This document shows, in pieces, positions 8,244-16,755 of a stretch of 32,029 nucleotides of DNA. Each line of letters opens with the position of its first letter. The stretch's first letter is position 1. Below the pieces are notes generated by a model, which was given only the letters and a program-made list of their open reading frames with translations, made no database searches and had not been told where the DNA came from. Source of the stretch: Actinomycetes bacterium. GTDB lineage: Bacteria; Actinomycetota; Acidimicrobiia; Acidimicrobiales; Palsa-688. Location: assembly GCA_021808665.1 (NCBI GenBank), contig JAKBBA010000039.1, positions 1-32,029 on the forward strand, given 5' to 3'. The translations under genes were made by a program, and so were the position numbers.

Positions 8244-9298
8244 CAGACCGTCCGGATCCGTTCGTTGGTGGCCGTATCGAACAACAGGGGTAACTGGATC
8301 GTAAGGGCGAGCGAGACCCGACCGCCTAGAGTCGGTCGTGGCGCGCCAGCCGGCTGGCGCACGATAGCTTTCGCTCCTCCCGGCAGTTCTACGAGCACTT
8401 GGACCTCCGAACCCAAGGCCTCGACTGCCAGGCACGACGCCGGTATGCCGTCGCTGACTAGCGCCAACTGTTCGGCTCGGACGCCGACGGTTAGATCGCA
8501 GTCGTGACCGGGTACCTCGACAGAAGGAACGTCCGCGATCGACACGACCCCATCCCGGCGGCACGCCGGGAGGAGATTCATGCCAGGGTTACCTATAAAC
8601 GATGCGACGAAGGAGTTCACAGGGTCCTCGTAGAGCTCCTCGGGAGCGCCGACCTGCTGCAGGCGCCCGTCGTTGAGGACGGCGATCCGGTGGCCCATGG
8701 TCATGGCCTCCACTTGGTCGTGGGTGACGTAGATAGTAGTGGTGCCCAGTTTCCGTTGGAGTTGGACGATCTCGCCTCTCGTCTGTGTTCGTAGAGACGC
8801 GTCGAGGTTGGACAGCGGCTCGTCCATCAAGAACACCTTCGGTTTACGGACGATAGCGCGAGCGAGGGCAACCCGCTGGCGTTGGCCACCTGAAAGGTCC
8901 CGGGGCTTGCGCTCTAGGTACGGTGTCAACCCGAGAAGATCAGCAACCTCGCACACGAGCGCTTTGTCTTCTTCCCGACTGTTCGACGGGCGGTGTCGCA
9001 GTGGGTACCCGATGTTCTTGGCAACTGTCATGTGCGGATAGAGGGCGTAGCTCTGGAATACCATCGCCACGTCCCGCTTCTGGGCTGGGATGTCGTTGAC
9101 GGGCGTGGCGTCGATCAGGACAGTCCCGCTCGTAGGCGACTCCAAACCTGCAACCGTACGCAGAGCCGTCGTCTTACCACACCCCGAGGGTCCGAGAAGC
9201 ACCAAGAACTCCCCGTCGCGCACGGAGAGCTCCAAACCGTCGAGCACGACCACGTCGCCGAACTTCTTCGTCACTTCGGCGAACCTGACTTCAGCCAC
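8243..9298 (-). CDS. ABC importer ATPase, MsmK/UgpC/MalK-like
   Basis: This 351-residue cytoplasmic ATPase drives the importer. Walker A GPSGCGKTT is at residues 36-44, the Q-loop is in MVFQSYALYPHMTVA, the signature LSGGQRQRVALARAI starts at about 135, and Walker B VFLMDEP is at about 155-161, followed by the D-loop SNLDASL. A switch His lies in TIYVTHDQVEAM. The C-terminal part has the TOBE-type regulatory fold of MalK-like ATPases (VGVRAEQLALV and GGRVSLAL segments). The GTG start at 9298 has AAGGGGGAG just upstream. It is first in a three-gene operon whose promoter must lie in 9299-9652. ATPases of this type sometimes serve several binding proteins, which would fit a distantly encoded one. 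Confidence 0.94.
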   Translation of the reverse strand: MAEVRFAEVTKKFGDVVVLDGLELSVRDGEFLVLLGPSGCGKTTALRTVAGLESPTSGTVLIDATPVNDIPAQKRDVAMVFQSYALYPHMTVAKNIGYPLRHRPSNSREEDKALVCEVADLLGLTPYLERKPRDLSGGQRQRVALARAIVRKPKVFLMDEPLSNLDASLRTQTRGEIVQLQRKLGTTTIYVTHDQVEAMTMGHRIAVLNDGRLQQVGAPEELYEDPVNSFVASFIGNPGMNLLPACRRDGVVSIADVPSVEVPGHDCDLTVGVRAEQLALVSDGIPASCLAVEALGSEVQVLVELPGGAKAIVRQPAGAPRPTLGGRVSLALTIQLPLLFDTATNERIRTV

Positions 9299-9652
9299 GC
9301 ACTCCCCCTTCCGTCGCTCTCAGCTATCCCACACTCATCTCAGGGCACGACCCTGAGGTGACGACGCCTGGTCTGTCTAGCGGCGAACTACCTGGTCTGG
9401 TGATCCATGGACCAGGTGGAGATGTAGCTGAATTTTCTATCTTCGTGATAGTAGTCGGCCTGTGTTTTCATGGCACCGCCTGATTTGGGTCTCCGTCGCC
9501 GCCCGAGTGTTACACAGTGTGGCATGAGGGCCCCGCAGTCAGTTCGCCCCAACCAAGTTGTGTTCATAAGGCCGCCAAGATGTCGCAAGTCGGTCAGGGG
9601 CAGCGCCATTTCAGGCTCGTAGATTCGACACGACGATCTAGCAGGGGGACAT
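9299..9652. promoter_or_regulatory. divergent control region between the ABC operon and the large peptide operon
   Basis: No gene is supported in this 354-bp stretch; long frames here are antisense to the ligase start. It should hold promoters for both operons. It contains a hairpin with 7-bp arms CTCAGGG/CCCTGAG (9339-9357), a perfect 8-bp inverted repeat (9390-9417, listed separately), and a small CTATC-TTCGT-GATAG dyad (9437-9451) in the only AT-rich patch. CCTGGTCTG occurs at 9367-9375 and again at 9391-9399. I cannot place -35 and -10 elements with confidence. Confidence 0.5.
9390..9417. repeat. operator-like inverted repeat between divergent operons
   Basis: ACCTGGTC at 9390-9397 and GACCAGGT at 9410-9417 are perfect 8-bp arms with a 12-base centre. 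A further CCTGGTCTG copy sits 24 bp upstream at 9367. The position, about 90 bp before the ABC operon start, fits a regulator site. Confidence 0.5.
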
Positions 9653-11314
9653 GTGCATGCCAGGCGAGCGGACAGGGTGGCCATGCGACTAAAAGCAACG
9701 CCCACCCATGCTTTTACAGGCAAGAACATTCCATGGCTTTTAGCCAACCAGTCCGAGTTGCGGTCGAGCCACACCTTCCTGAGGTTTGAACCCTTCGGTG
9801 GCAACGCTCGGACTTGGACGTACCGTGAGTTCTCCGAGGATGTGGCCCGAGTCGCTGCCGGCATGGCGCAACTCGGCGTTGTAGCAGGAGACCGCGTTGT
9901 CATCCACATGGGAAACTGTCCAGAGTTCCTGCTGAGCTGGTTCGCGTGCGCCCACCTCGGGGCGGTCGCAGTGACTACGAACACCCGGTCCACACCGAGC
10001 GAGTTGAGCTTCTACCTGCAAGACTCCCAGGCAGTCGCGGCCATCACCCAGCCGGCTCTGCTCCACGGGGTGAGCGAGGCCATTTCACACTTGGAGGCCC
10101 CGCTCAGGTTCGTCATCGTGACCGCGACCGACCTCGGGGAACCACCCTCCCATGCCGCTGCTAGCGAGAATCTTCAGTTCGAGGATCTCCGTAGCCATGG
10201 GACTGTGGACGCCCACGGATCCGACGCGCTGTCCTACAGTAGCGTGCAGTACACATCCGGGACCACTGCACGCCCCAAGGGAGTCGTCTGGACTCACGCT
10301 AACGCGCTGTGGGCTGGGAAGACGGGCTCTACTGTGCTCGGCCTCGGACCAGATGACGTGACACTTGCCTTTCTTCCGCTCTTCCACACTAACGCTCTCA
10401 GCTATTCGATGCTCTCCACGTTGTGGTCCGGCGGCACCCTCGTCGTGCAGCCGAGGTTCTCGGCTTCGCGCTATTGGGATGCCGTTGTCCGCAACGGTTG
10501 CACTTGGACTTCGTCGATACCTTTCATGCTCTACGCTCTCCTAGACAAGCCGAGACCTGGCCCCCACCGGTTGCGCTTCTGGGGCCTCGGAGCCACCGAC
10601 GTTCCTCTCATAAGGAGAGAGTTCGATATACGAACCACCGGCTGGTTCGGGATGACAGAGACCGTCACGCTTGTCCTCGCGTCTGACCTGAACTTGCCAA
10701 ACCACCCGATGGCAATGGGTGCTCCGGTCCCAGGCTACGAAGTCAAGGTAGTCGACGACGACGACGTGCCCGTAGAGTTCGGGCAAAGCGGATGGCTAAA
10801 GATACGAGCCGTGCCGGGCGTCTCGCTCTTTGCCGGATATCTGAACAATGTCGAAGCGACAGAAGACGCTTTCGACGCTGAGGGGTGGTTCTCTACGGGG
10901 GATCTCGTGACGCCTTTCGACGACGGCGACATCCGCTTCGACGGCCGAGGAAAAGACGTTCTGCGCGTCGGCGCCGAGAACGTTTCGGCACCAGAAGTGG
11001 AGCGAGTGATCAACGCGGTTCGTGGGGTCCGCGAGTGCGCGGTGGTCGCCGCTCCCGACAGGATGCTCGACGAGGTTCCCGTGGCCTTCGTGCTGCCAAC
11101 CGGGAGCTCCGACGGTTTGGCCGAAGCTGTCAACGAAGCATGCCGGAATGCCCTCGCGCCCTTCAAGGTGCCCCGCGAGGTAATACTCGTGGCTGAGCTC
11201 CCGCGGGTCACGCTCGGGAAGATCGACAAGAAACTCCTGCGCGCATGGCTGGCCGGGCCGCGCCAGGGTCCACCGCCGAGTAGCGAGCCAAGTAACGATG
11301 GGAGAAGCCAATGA
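9653..11314 (+). CDS. AMP-forming acyl-CoA ligase (CaiC/class I adenylate-forming)
   Basis: This protein of up to 553 residues activates a carboxylic acid as acyl-AMP and transfers it to CoA. The P-loop-like motif YTSGTTARPKGV begins at residue 200, the GWFGMTETV motif follows, then GWFSTGDLV with the ribose-binding Asp. The hinge region is GRGKDVLRVGAENVSAPEVERVI, and GKID carries the C-terminal catalytic lysine at about K523. It resembles crotonobetaine/carnitine-CoA ligases, but the acid it uses is unknown. GTG 9653 has GCAGGGGG close upstream (spacing 4); ATG 9683 (MRLKATPTHAF) with AGGG upstream is an equally plausible start. It is the first gene of the ten-gene operon, and its stop overlaps the next ATG as ATGA. 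Confidence 0.88.
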   Translation: MHARRADRVAMRLKATPTHAFTGKNIPWLLANQSELRSSHTFLRFEPFGGNARTWTYREFSEDVARVAAGMAQLGVVAGDRVVIHMGNCPEFLLSWFACAHLGAVAVTTNTRSTPSELSFYLQDSQAVAAITQPALLHGVSEAISHLEAPLRFVIVTATDLGEPPSHAAASENLQFEDLRSHGTVDAHGSDALSYSSVQYTSGTTARPKGVVWTHANALWAGKTGSTVLGLGPDDVTLAFLPLFHTNALSYSMLSTLWSGGTLVVQPRFSASRYWDAVVRNGCTWTSSIPFMLYALLDKPRPGPHRLRFWGLGATDVPLIRREFDIRTTGWFGMTETVTLVLASDLNLPNHPMAMGAPVPGYEVKVVDDDDVPVEFGQSGWLKIRAVPGVSLFAGYLNNVEATEDAFDAEGWFSTGDLVTPFDDGDIRFDGRGKDVLRVGAENVSAPEVERVINAVRGVRECAVVAAPDRMLDEVPVAFVLPTGSSDGLAEAVNEACRNALAPFKVPREVILVAELPRVTLGKIDKKLLRAWLAGPRQGPPPSSEPSNDGRSQ

Positions 11315-12648
11315 CCTACCCCGACCCAGATTCTAGCTCCGCCGAGCTATTTGCCCGAGCCCGGAAAGTCATGCCCGGCGGGAACAGCCGTACGGGCGTC
11401 TTCCTCAGCCCGTACCCCATTTACGCTGTCCATGGAGAAGGATGCCGGGTCACCGATGCCGACGGTAACGTCCGCATCGACTGCATAAACAACTGGTCGT
11501 CGCTGATACACGGCCACGGCAACCCGGCTATCCAGGCTGCCATCTCTGAGCAGTCGCGACATCTGTTGGCTGCTGGGATGCCAACCGAGTTGGAGATAGA
11601 ACTGGCCGAGCTCCTCTGCGAGCGCCTGCCCGGGGTCGAACAGATCCGCTTCTCGAACTCGGGAACCGAAGGTATGATGATGGCCCTGCGGGCAGCGAGA
11701 GCCTTCACAGGACGCGACATGGTCGCCAAGGTCGAAGGCGCGTTCCACGGGAGTGCCGATGCCTTGGAGATCAGTGTCGCCCCGTCTCGCTCCCAGTGGG
11801 GGCCGGCTGACGCGCCGGCTTCGGTACCAGCGACTGCTGGCATACCCGTCAAAGTCCAACAGGACACGCTGGTGCTCCCATTCAACAACATCGAGGCGAC
11901 AGCGCGGCTACTCGAAGAGCATGCGGACAAGCTCGCCGCAGTGGTGATCGACCCCATCATCTCTCGTATCGGCTTCGTAGAGGCGACCGCAGAATACCTG
12001 CAAACAGTTCGCGCCCTGACGGAAAAGAAGGGGATCGTGCTCATCTTCGACGAAGTGTTCTCCTTCAGGGTCGGCTACCACGGCGCCCAAGGCCTGACGG
12101 GCATCACCCCGGACCTGACAGCACTCGGCAAGATCATCGGGGGCGGCCTACCCGTAGGAGCGACCGGAGGCAAGGCCGAGATCATGGAAGTCTTCGACCA
12201 GACGAAGAAGCCACTGCGGGTCGAGCACGGCGGAACGTACAACGCCAATCCCCTTACCATGGCGGCCGGCCTCGCTTGTATGAGGCAGATGACACCAGCC
12301 GCCTACGAACGCCTGGACCGCCTCGGCGACCGGATGCGCGACGGGCTACGGCGCTGCCTCAAGGATCATGACCTACCAGGCCAGGTGAAAGGGCGTGGAT
12401 CGCTCGTCGGGCTGTTGTTCGACGACAAACCGTTCGCCGATTTTCGCACCCTTCCGCTGGGAAAGGACCAGCTGCAAAGAATCCTGGGATTGCACCGGTT
12501 CCTGCTGAACCACGGCGTTCAGATCATTCCCTTCGGCTTGATGATCCTCTCGACGGCTATGACCGAGACCGACATCGACGAAGTGTTAGAGCAGGTATCC
12601 GCCGGTATGGCCGCTCTGCCTAGCTTCGATCTGTCTCATGCAGGCTGA
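11311..12648 (+). CDS. class III aminotransferase of the GSA/beta-amino acid type
   Basis: This 445-residue PLP enzyme belongs to the glutamate-1-semialdehyde aminomutase-like branch of class III, which also holds beta-phenylalanine-type aminotransferases. FSNSGTEGMMMALRAARAFTG is the PLP phosphate region, IFDEVFSFRVG carries the Asp, and LGKIIGGGLPVGA has the Schiff-base lysine at K274. PGGNSRTGVF places an Arg at residue 27 where beta-phenylalanine aminotransferases have a substrate-carboxylate Arg (family knowledge; the alignment was made by eye). It lies inside the peptide operon with no tetrapyrrole gene nearby, so a heme role is unlikely. I infer a beta-amino acid or unusual amino acid substrate released from the peptide. 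ATG 11311 overlaps the ligase stop, and the 3' end overlaps the M1 gene by 11 bases. Confidence 0.85.
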   Translation: MTYPDPDSSSAELFARARKVMPGGNSRTGVFLSPYPIYAVHGEGCRVTDADGNVRIDCINNWSSLIHGHGNPAIQAAISEQSRHLLAAGMPTELEIELAELLCERLPGVEQIRFSNSGTEGMMMALRAARAFTGRDMVAKVEGAFHGSADALEISVAPSRSQWGPADAPASVPATAGIPVKVQQDTLVLPFNNIEATARLLEEHADKLAAVVIDPIISRIGFVEATAEYLQTVRALTEKKGIVLIFDEVFSFRVGYHGAQGLTGITPDLTALGKIIGGGLPVGATGGKAEIMEVFDQTKKPLRVEHGGTYNANPLTMAAGLACMRQMTPAAYERLDRLGDRMRDGLRRCLKDHDLPGQVKGRGSLVGLLFDDKPFADFRTLPLGKDQLQRILGLHRFLLNHGVQIIPFGLMILSTAMTETDIDEVLEQVSAGMAALPSFDLSHAG

Positions 12649-15226
12649 GGGGACGCCTCCGCCTGGATCGGGATGGACGACCGACCACGCCGACATCCGC
12701 ATGGACCTCGATCCGACAGCGGTGATCGTGAGGTGCGCCCTCTCGCTGAGCAGACAGACCTCCGGTCACGCAGGCGGAGAGCTCAACCTTGACGGCGAAG
12801 ACCTGACGCTGCGCGAGGTTTGCGTGGACGGCGAGCGTCTGCCCAGCGGGGACTACAGCGTGAACCCGCACGGCCTCAAGATCGATCTTGGGGGCCGGCG
12901 AACAGCAGTAGTGGAAACCACCTCGGTGGTCCTGCCAGGGGACCCTCACAACCTGGGGATCGCCAGAACCCCCGGAACGCTGAGCTCGGTCCTCGAACCT
13001 ACTGGCCTGCGCCACGTCACTTTTTGCATGGACAACCCGTCGGTGCGCTCCACGTACACCGTCACTTTGGTAGCCGACCCCGCCGAGTATCCCGATACCT
13101 TCGCGAACGGACAGCTTGTTTCACAGGCATCGCTGCCGGACGGCCGAGTCTCCCGCACTTTTGACGATCCTATCCCCAAGCCGAGCTACCTGGTATCGGT
13201 CCTGGCTGGGAAGTTTGCGACCAAGGCGGTGACCGTCGAGGCGGCCTCCGACAAACTAGTAGAGCTCGCTGTGATAGCTGCTCCGGAAAGCATCGACGGA
13301 GCTGGTTTCGCTCTCGAAACGCTGGAGCAGACGATGAAGTTCGATCTGGACATCGGAGGAATCCCCTACGACCTGGACAGGCTGCTAATGGCGGCCGTTG
13401 CCCGGCACCCGGAGGCTACCGAGTACCACGGTCTGATGTTCTTCGAGCCGTCCCTTTTGATCCTCGATTCCAAAGGATGGACGGACGACGATGTCGTTCC
13501 AATCCTGGCCAACGTGTCCCACGAATACCTACACCACACCCGCGGCAACCGCGTGACTGTTACCTCCTGGGAGCAACTGGCCCTCAAGGAAGGTCTCACG
13601 GTGCTAGCGCAAGGCGACTTCCGCGCACACCTCGAAGGCCCAGCCGCGCGCGTCGACGAGGTCGCCTTCTTGCGCCGGGTCCAGTTCCCCGAGGAGGCGG
13701 TCCTAGCCGTCCCAGCGGTGCCCTCCAAACTTTCCGACGCTCGCAAGGCCTATAACCGCACCTCTTACCTAAAAGCTGCGGAAGCTTTTCGGATGCTAAG
13801 GCGGATCGCTGGAACTGGAGCATGGGGTCAGGCGACGTCGGAATTCTATCGTCGTTTTGACCTGAAAGCAGCCTCCGTGGACGACTTCGTGGACGCGCTT
13901 CAGGCGGCCGCCCCGGAGAGATCCCCGGAGATCGCTGGGATATCGAAGTGGTTCAGACTGATCGGCCGGCCGGCCGTAACGATGTCTGTGCAACGCCTCG
14001 ACGCTGGCATCGAAGTGGCGGCCGAACGCACCGACGAGCTGCTCGAACAAGACCCCGTCCTGATCCCACTTGAGGTGGGGTTCATGAATCCAGACGGCAC
14101 GCCGTGCGAAGTAGATCTCAACGGGGTCCGCTCCACCAGTCACCACGTGCTTCTCCGCGATCGGTCCGTGGCTCTCGAAGTTGCAACGCGACCCGATGTG
14201 ATCGTCTCGGCGCTGAGGGACTTCTCCGCCCCAATCGACTTTCACATGGATCACACTCTCGAAGAATTGGGTGTACTTGTCGTCTACGAGACCGATGTCT
14301 ACGCGCGCTGGTCAGCGGCACACGAGCTGAAGCTGACAGCGGTAGATGCGTTCCGCTCTGGCAATGAATCCCTAGCACGACAGGCCACTGCTGTGCTGGC
14401 CGGTGCCCTCGGTGAGATCATTGCGAGAAATGACGACCCGGCTGTCCTAGCGCGCCTTCTGCAGATGCCGTCAGAGGTTGAGTTGGGTGAGCGCAGCGTT
14501 ACTTTAGACGTTGACGGCATCCACCGGGGTGTAACAGCATTCGCGGCGCTTCTCGGCCAGTCCCTGGGGCCAGTCCTAGCCGCCGTGGTACGAAAAGGGG
14601 GAGACGACCCCGCCAGTACCGACGCTCAAGACCGTGCCATCAGAAGTCTCGCCGATTCAGCTACGGCGCTGCTCCTCGCCAGAGGAAGCGTCGACGACTG
14701 GGAATTGGCGACCAACGCAGTCGTGAACGCCGACCCCACCCGAGCGCTAAGAGCTCTCGCCCGTGCCCTTGGCAGCGGACACCCTGGATCCGAGGAGCTC
14801 ATCTCGCTGTCGGAGCGGCGCTGGGATGGCGCCCCACGCTTGCTCGATCGCTGTACCCGCGCCCAGACGGGCGCTGCCAGGCCGGAGACCATCGCCCGGT
14901 TGCGCAAACTGCTGTCCCAGCCGCGCTATGACCGTGCGGACCGGACGAGGGTCATGGCCGTGTGGTTTCCGTTCTGCACGGAGAACCGTGTCGCGTTCCA
15001 CGATATCTCGGGGTCCGGTTACGAGGTCTTCGTAGACGAACTGGAGTTTCTGATCAAGGTTAACCCCGGGCTCGTTCCACGGCTGGTTCCCGACTTCCTC
15101 CAAATGCACCGCTTCGACGCGACCCGTCAGAAGATGATGCGGGAGCAGCTAGCACGCGTCCGCTCATTCGACGGCCTAGACGCGTCGGTTGGCCGTATAA
15201 TCGACCGGCTTCTGGAGTCTCCATGA
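12638..15226 (+). CDS. M1 family aminopeptidase, PepN-like with altered exopeptidase motif
   Basis: This 862-residue protein matches PepN over its whole length (E. coli PepN is about 870). The zinc site is complete: HEYLH at residues 295-299 and the third ligand E318 in LKEGLTV. The catalytic-type Tyr is Y377 in SYLKAAEAFRM. The PepN C-terminal helical domain is recognisable, for example AFHDISGSGYEVFVDEL and RFDATRQKMM. The GxMEN motif, which binds the free amino terminus in M1 enzymes, reads EATEY at 259-263: Glu262 is kept but Gly, Met and Asn are replaced. This suggests a changed preference for the N-terminal residue of the substrate. ATG 12638 overlaps the aminotransferase stop by 11 bases and has no clear ribosome-binding site, so coupling is likely. 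No signal peptide is seen, so it should be cytoplasmic. Confidence 0.88.
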   Translation: MQAEGTPPPGSGWTTDHADIRMDLDPTAVIVRCALSLSRQTSGHAGGELNLDGEDLTLREVCVDGERLPSGDYSVNPHGLKIDLGGRRTAVVETTSVVLPGDPHNLGIARTPGTLSSVLEPTGLRHVTFCMDNPSVRSTYTVTLVADPAEYPDTFANGQLVSQASLPDGRVSRTFDDPIPKPSYLVSVLAGKFATKAVTVEAASDKLVELAVIAAPESIDGAGFALETLEQTMKFDLDIGGIPYDLDRLLMAAVARHPEATEYHGLMFFEPSLLILDSKGWTDDDVVPILANVSHEYLHHTRGNRVTVTSWEQLALKEGLTVLAQGDFRAHLEGPAARVDEVAFLRRVQFPEEAVLAVPAVPSKLSDARKAYNRTSYLKAAEAFRMLRRIAGTGAWGQATSEFYRRFDLKAASVDDFVDALQAAAPERSPEIAGISKWFRLIGRPAVTMSVQRLDAGIEVAAERTDELLEQDPVLIPLEVGFMNPDGTPCEVDLNGVRSTSHHVLLRDRSVALEVATRPDVIVSALRDFSAPIDFHMDHTLEELGVLVVYETDVYARWSAAHELKLTAVDAFRSGNESLARQATAVLAGALGEIIARNDDPAVLARLLQMPSEVELGERSVTLDVDGIHRGVTAFAALLGQSLGPVLAAVVRKGGDDPASTDAQDRAIRSLADSATALLLARGSVDDWELATNAVVNADPTRALRALARALGSGHPGSEELISLSERRWDGAPRLLDRCTRAQTGAARPETIARLRKLLSQPRYDRADRTRVMAVWFPFCTENRVAFHDISGSGYEVFVDELEFLIKVNPGLVPRLVPDFLQMHRFDATRQKMMREQLARVRSFDGLDASVGRIIDRLLESP

Positions 15227-16755
15227 GACCACGAATCGGTGTCCTCGGCTACGCGCACGAGACCAACGCTCTCGCTGCGCCGATCAGCCTGCAGGACGGA
15301 GTCAGGATAGACAGGCAAGCCGGGGGTCTCGGCGCCAACTGGGTGGCGGGCCCCGCTGTGGACGTACTGGCCGAGTCGGGCGCACAGGTGGTCGAGCTTC
15401 CCCTGATCGAGCTTCCACCTGGAGGGCCGCTACGGCACCGGGATTTTGTCGCCTACCTCTCCGAGACCGAAGGCGCTCTGCTCGAGGCGGGAACGTTGGA
15501 TGCTCTCCTCGTGCTCGGCCACGGAGCGGGGTGCACCACGAAGGCCGCTGACGCCGACGGGGTCTACTTGGAGCTGCTCAGACGTACAGTCGGGCCTGAG
15601 CCATCGCTAACGACCGTACTGGACTTGCACGCTAACGTCTCCGAGGCCATGGTGAGGTCTGTGGACGCCATCGTCGGCTACCGGACCAATCCTCACGTGG
15701 ACGTGGCCGAACGGTCACGTGAGGCAGCCGCGCTCGCTTTGCAAACGACGCAGAACGTCGAGCTCGGGCTCGCCTGGTGCTCCCTGCCGCTTCTTCTCTC
15801 CCAGCTGGGCCAGCTGACCACCGGAGCCGAACCCCTCGGTAGGGTTATCGACCGGTCGCAGACCTTGGTCAAAGGTCCGGTTCTCAACATCTCGGTCTTC
15901 GGGGGATTCTCCCTTGGCGACAGTCCCGACGCCGGGCTGTCAGTCACTGTTACCGCGGCAACCAGCGGCGAAGGAAGCTTCCCCGACTCGGCCTCGGTCG
16001 CGACGGAGGTCGCCGACTGGGCCTGGCAGCTGCGCCGAGAATACCGTTCTTCGGCAACACCCTTGTCAGACGCCGTGAAGCGCGCCTGCCACGACAAGGG
16101 ACCGCTCTTGCTGGCCGACGTAGCCGACAACCCAGGGGGCGGCGCGCCGGGCACTTCCACTGCGCTTCTTGGCGCGCTGCTAGGCGCCGGGGCTAGTGAC
16201 GTCCAGCTGGCTTTGCAGTGCGATCCCCGGCTCGTGCAGGACGCGTTCGGGTCTGGGCTGGGAGCCAAGATCACCGCCGTGTTCAACCGGGGCTCCACGG
16301 ATCCTCTGGCAGCGACTCTCGCCGCTCAAGCCACCGTCACCGCCCTACGCGACGGCCTTTACCGGCCGACCACGGGCGTGTACGCCGGCGCAACACTGCG
16401 ACCCGGGCCCACCTGCACTCTGGACTTGGGGGGTGTGACTGTCGGCGTGTCCAGCCATCCCCTCCAGGTGAGCGACCCAGGTCTTCTCACCCATGTGGGC
16501 CTTGACTCCCAAGCCGCTCGCGTCTTGGTGGTGAAGTCACGAGGCCACTTCCGAGCTGGCTTCGCCCACATGTTCGACGAGTCGCAGATAGTCGAGGTTG
16601 ATGCGCCGGGCCTCGCACCTGTCGATTTGAGCCAGCTGAGCCCGGTGAAGCTGCGTAGGCCCATCTACCCGATCGACGTGGACCTGGCCGACTTGGATCC
16701 AGACCTCCTGACACGTTTTGTCCGATCGGCCCGGGGAGGGCGCCGCCACCGATGA
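15223..16755 (+). CDS. M81 family metallopeptidase (microcystinase C/MlrC-like)
   Basis: This 510-residue protein begins PRIGVLGYAHETNAL, as M81 proteins do, and has LVLGHGAGCTTKAADADG. LDLHANVS supplies D134 and H136, and GYRTNPHVD supplies H158. As I recall the family, MlrC has zinc ligands Asp, His and His with the same +2 and +22 spacing. The C-terminal domain carries DNPGGGAPGTSTALLGALL and the late VVKSRGHFRAGF segment, both typical. MlrC cuts the Adda-Glu bond at the end of microcystin breakdown; most M81 proteins have no known substrate. ATG 15223 overlaps the M1 stop as ATGA, and the 3' end overlaps the asparaginase-like gene the same way. I infer hydrolysis of an unusual amide, perhaps next to a D- or beta-residue. 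Confidence 0.9.
   Translation: MRPRIGVLGYAHETNALAAPISLQDGVRIDRQAGGLGANWVAGPAVDVLAESGAQVVELPLIELPPGGPLRHRDFVAYLSETEGALLEAGTLDALLVLGHGAGCTTKAADADGVYLELLRRTVGPEPSLTTVLDLHANVSEAMVRSVDAIVGYRTNPHVDVAERSREAAALALQTTQNVELGLAWCSLPLLLSQLGQLTTGAEPLGRVIDRSQTLVKGPVLNISVFGGFSLGDSPDAGLSVTVTAATSGEGSFPDSASVATEVADWAWQLRREYRSSATPLSDAVKRACHDKGPLLLADVADNPGGGAPGTSTALLGALLGAGASDVQLALQCDPRLVQDAFGSGLGAKITAVFNRGSTDPLAATLAAQATVTALRDGLYRPTTGVYAGATLRPGPTCTLDLGGVTVGVSSHPLQVSDPGLLTHVGLDSQAARVLVVKSRGHFRAGFAHMFDESQIVEVDAPGLAPVDLSQLSPVKLRRPIYPIDVDLADLDPDLLTRFVRSARGGRRHR

Noticed and set aside
8244..8564. N-terminal extension of the MalF-like permease up to 8564
   Set aside because: It is Arg/Gly-rich and overlaps the ATPase gene; ATG 8243 coupled to the ATPase stop gives a normal permease.
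9388..9993. A 201-codon minus-strand frame crossing the divergent control region
   Set aside because: It is antisense to the start of the acyl-CoA ligase, has no recognisable motif, and reads as Arg/Ser/Pro-rich shadow sequence.
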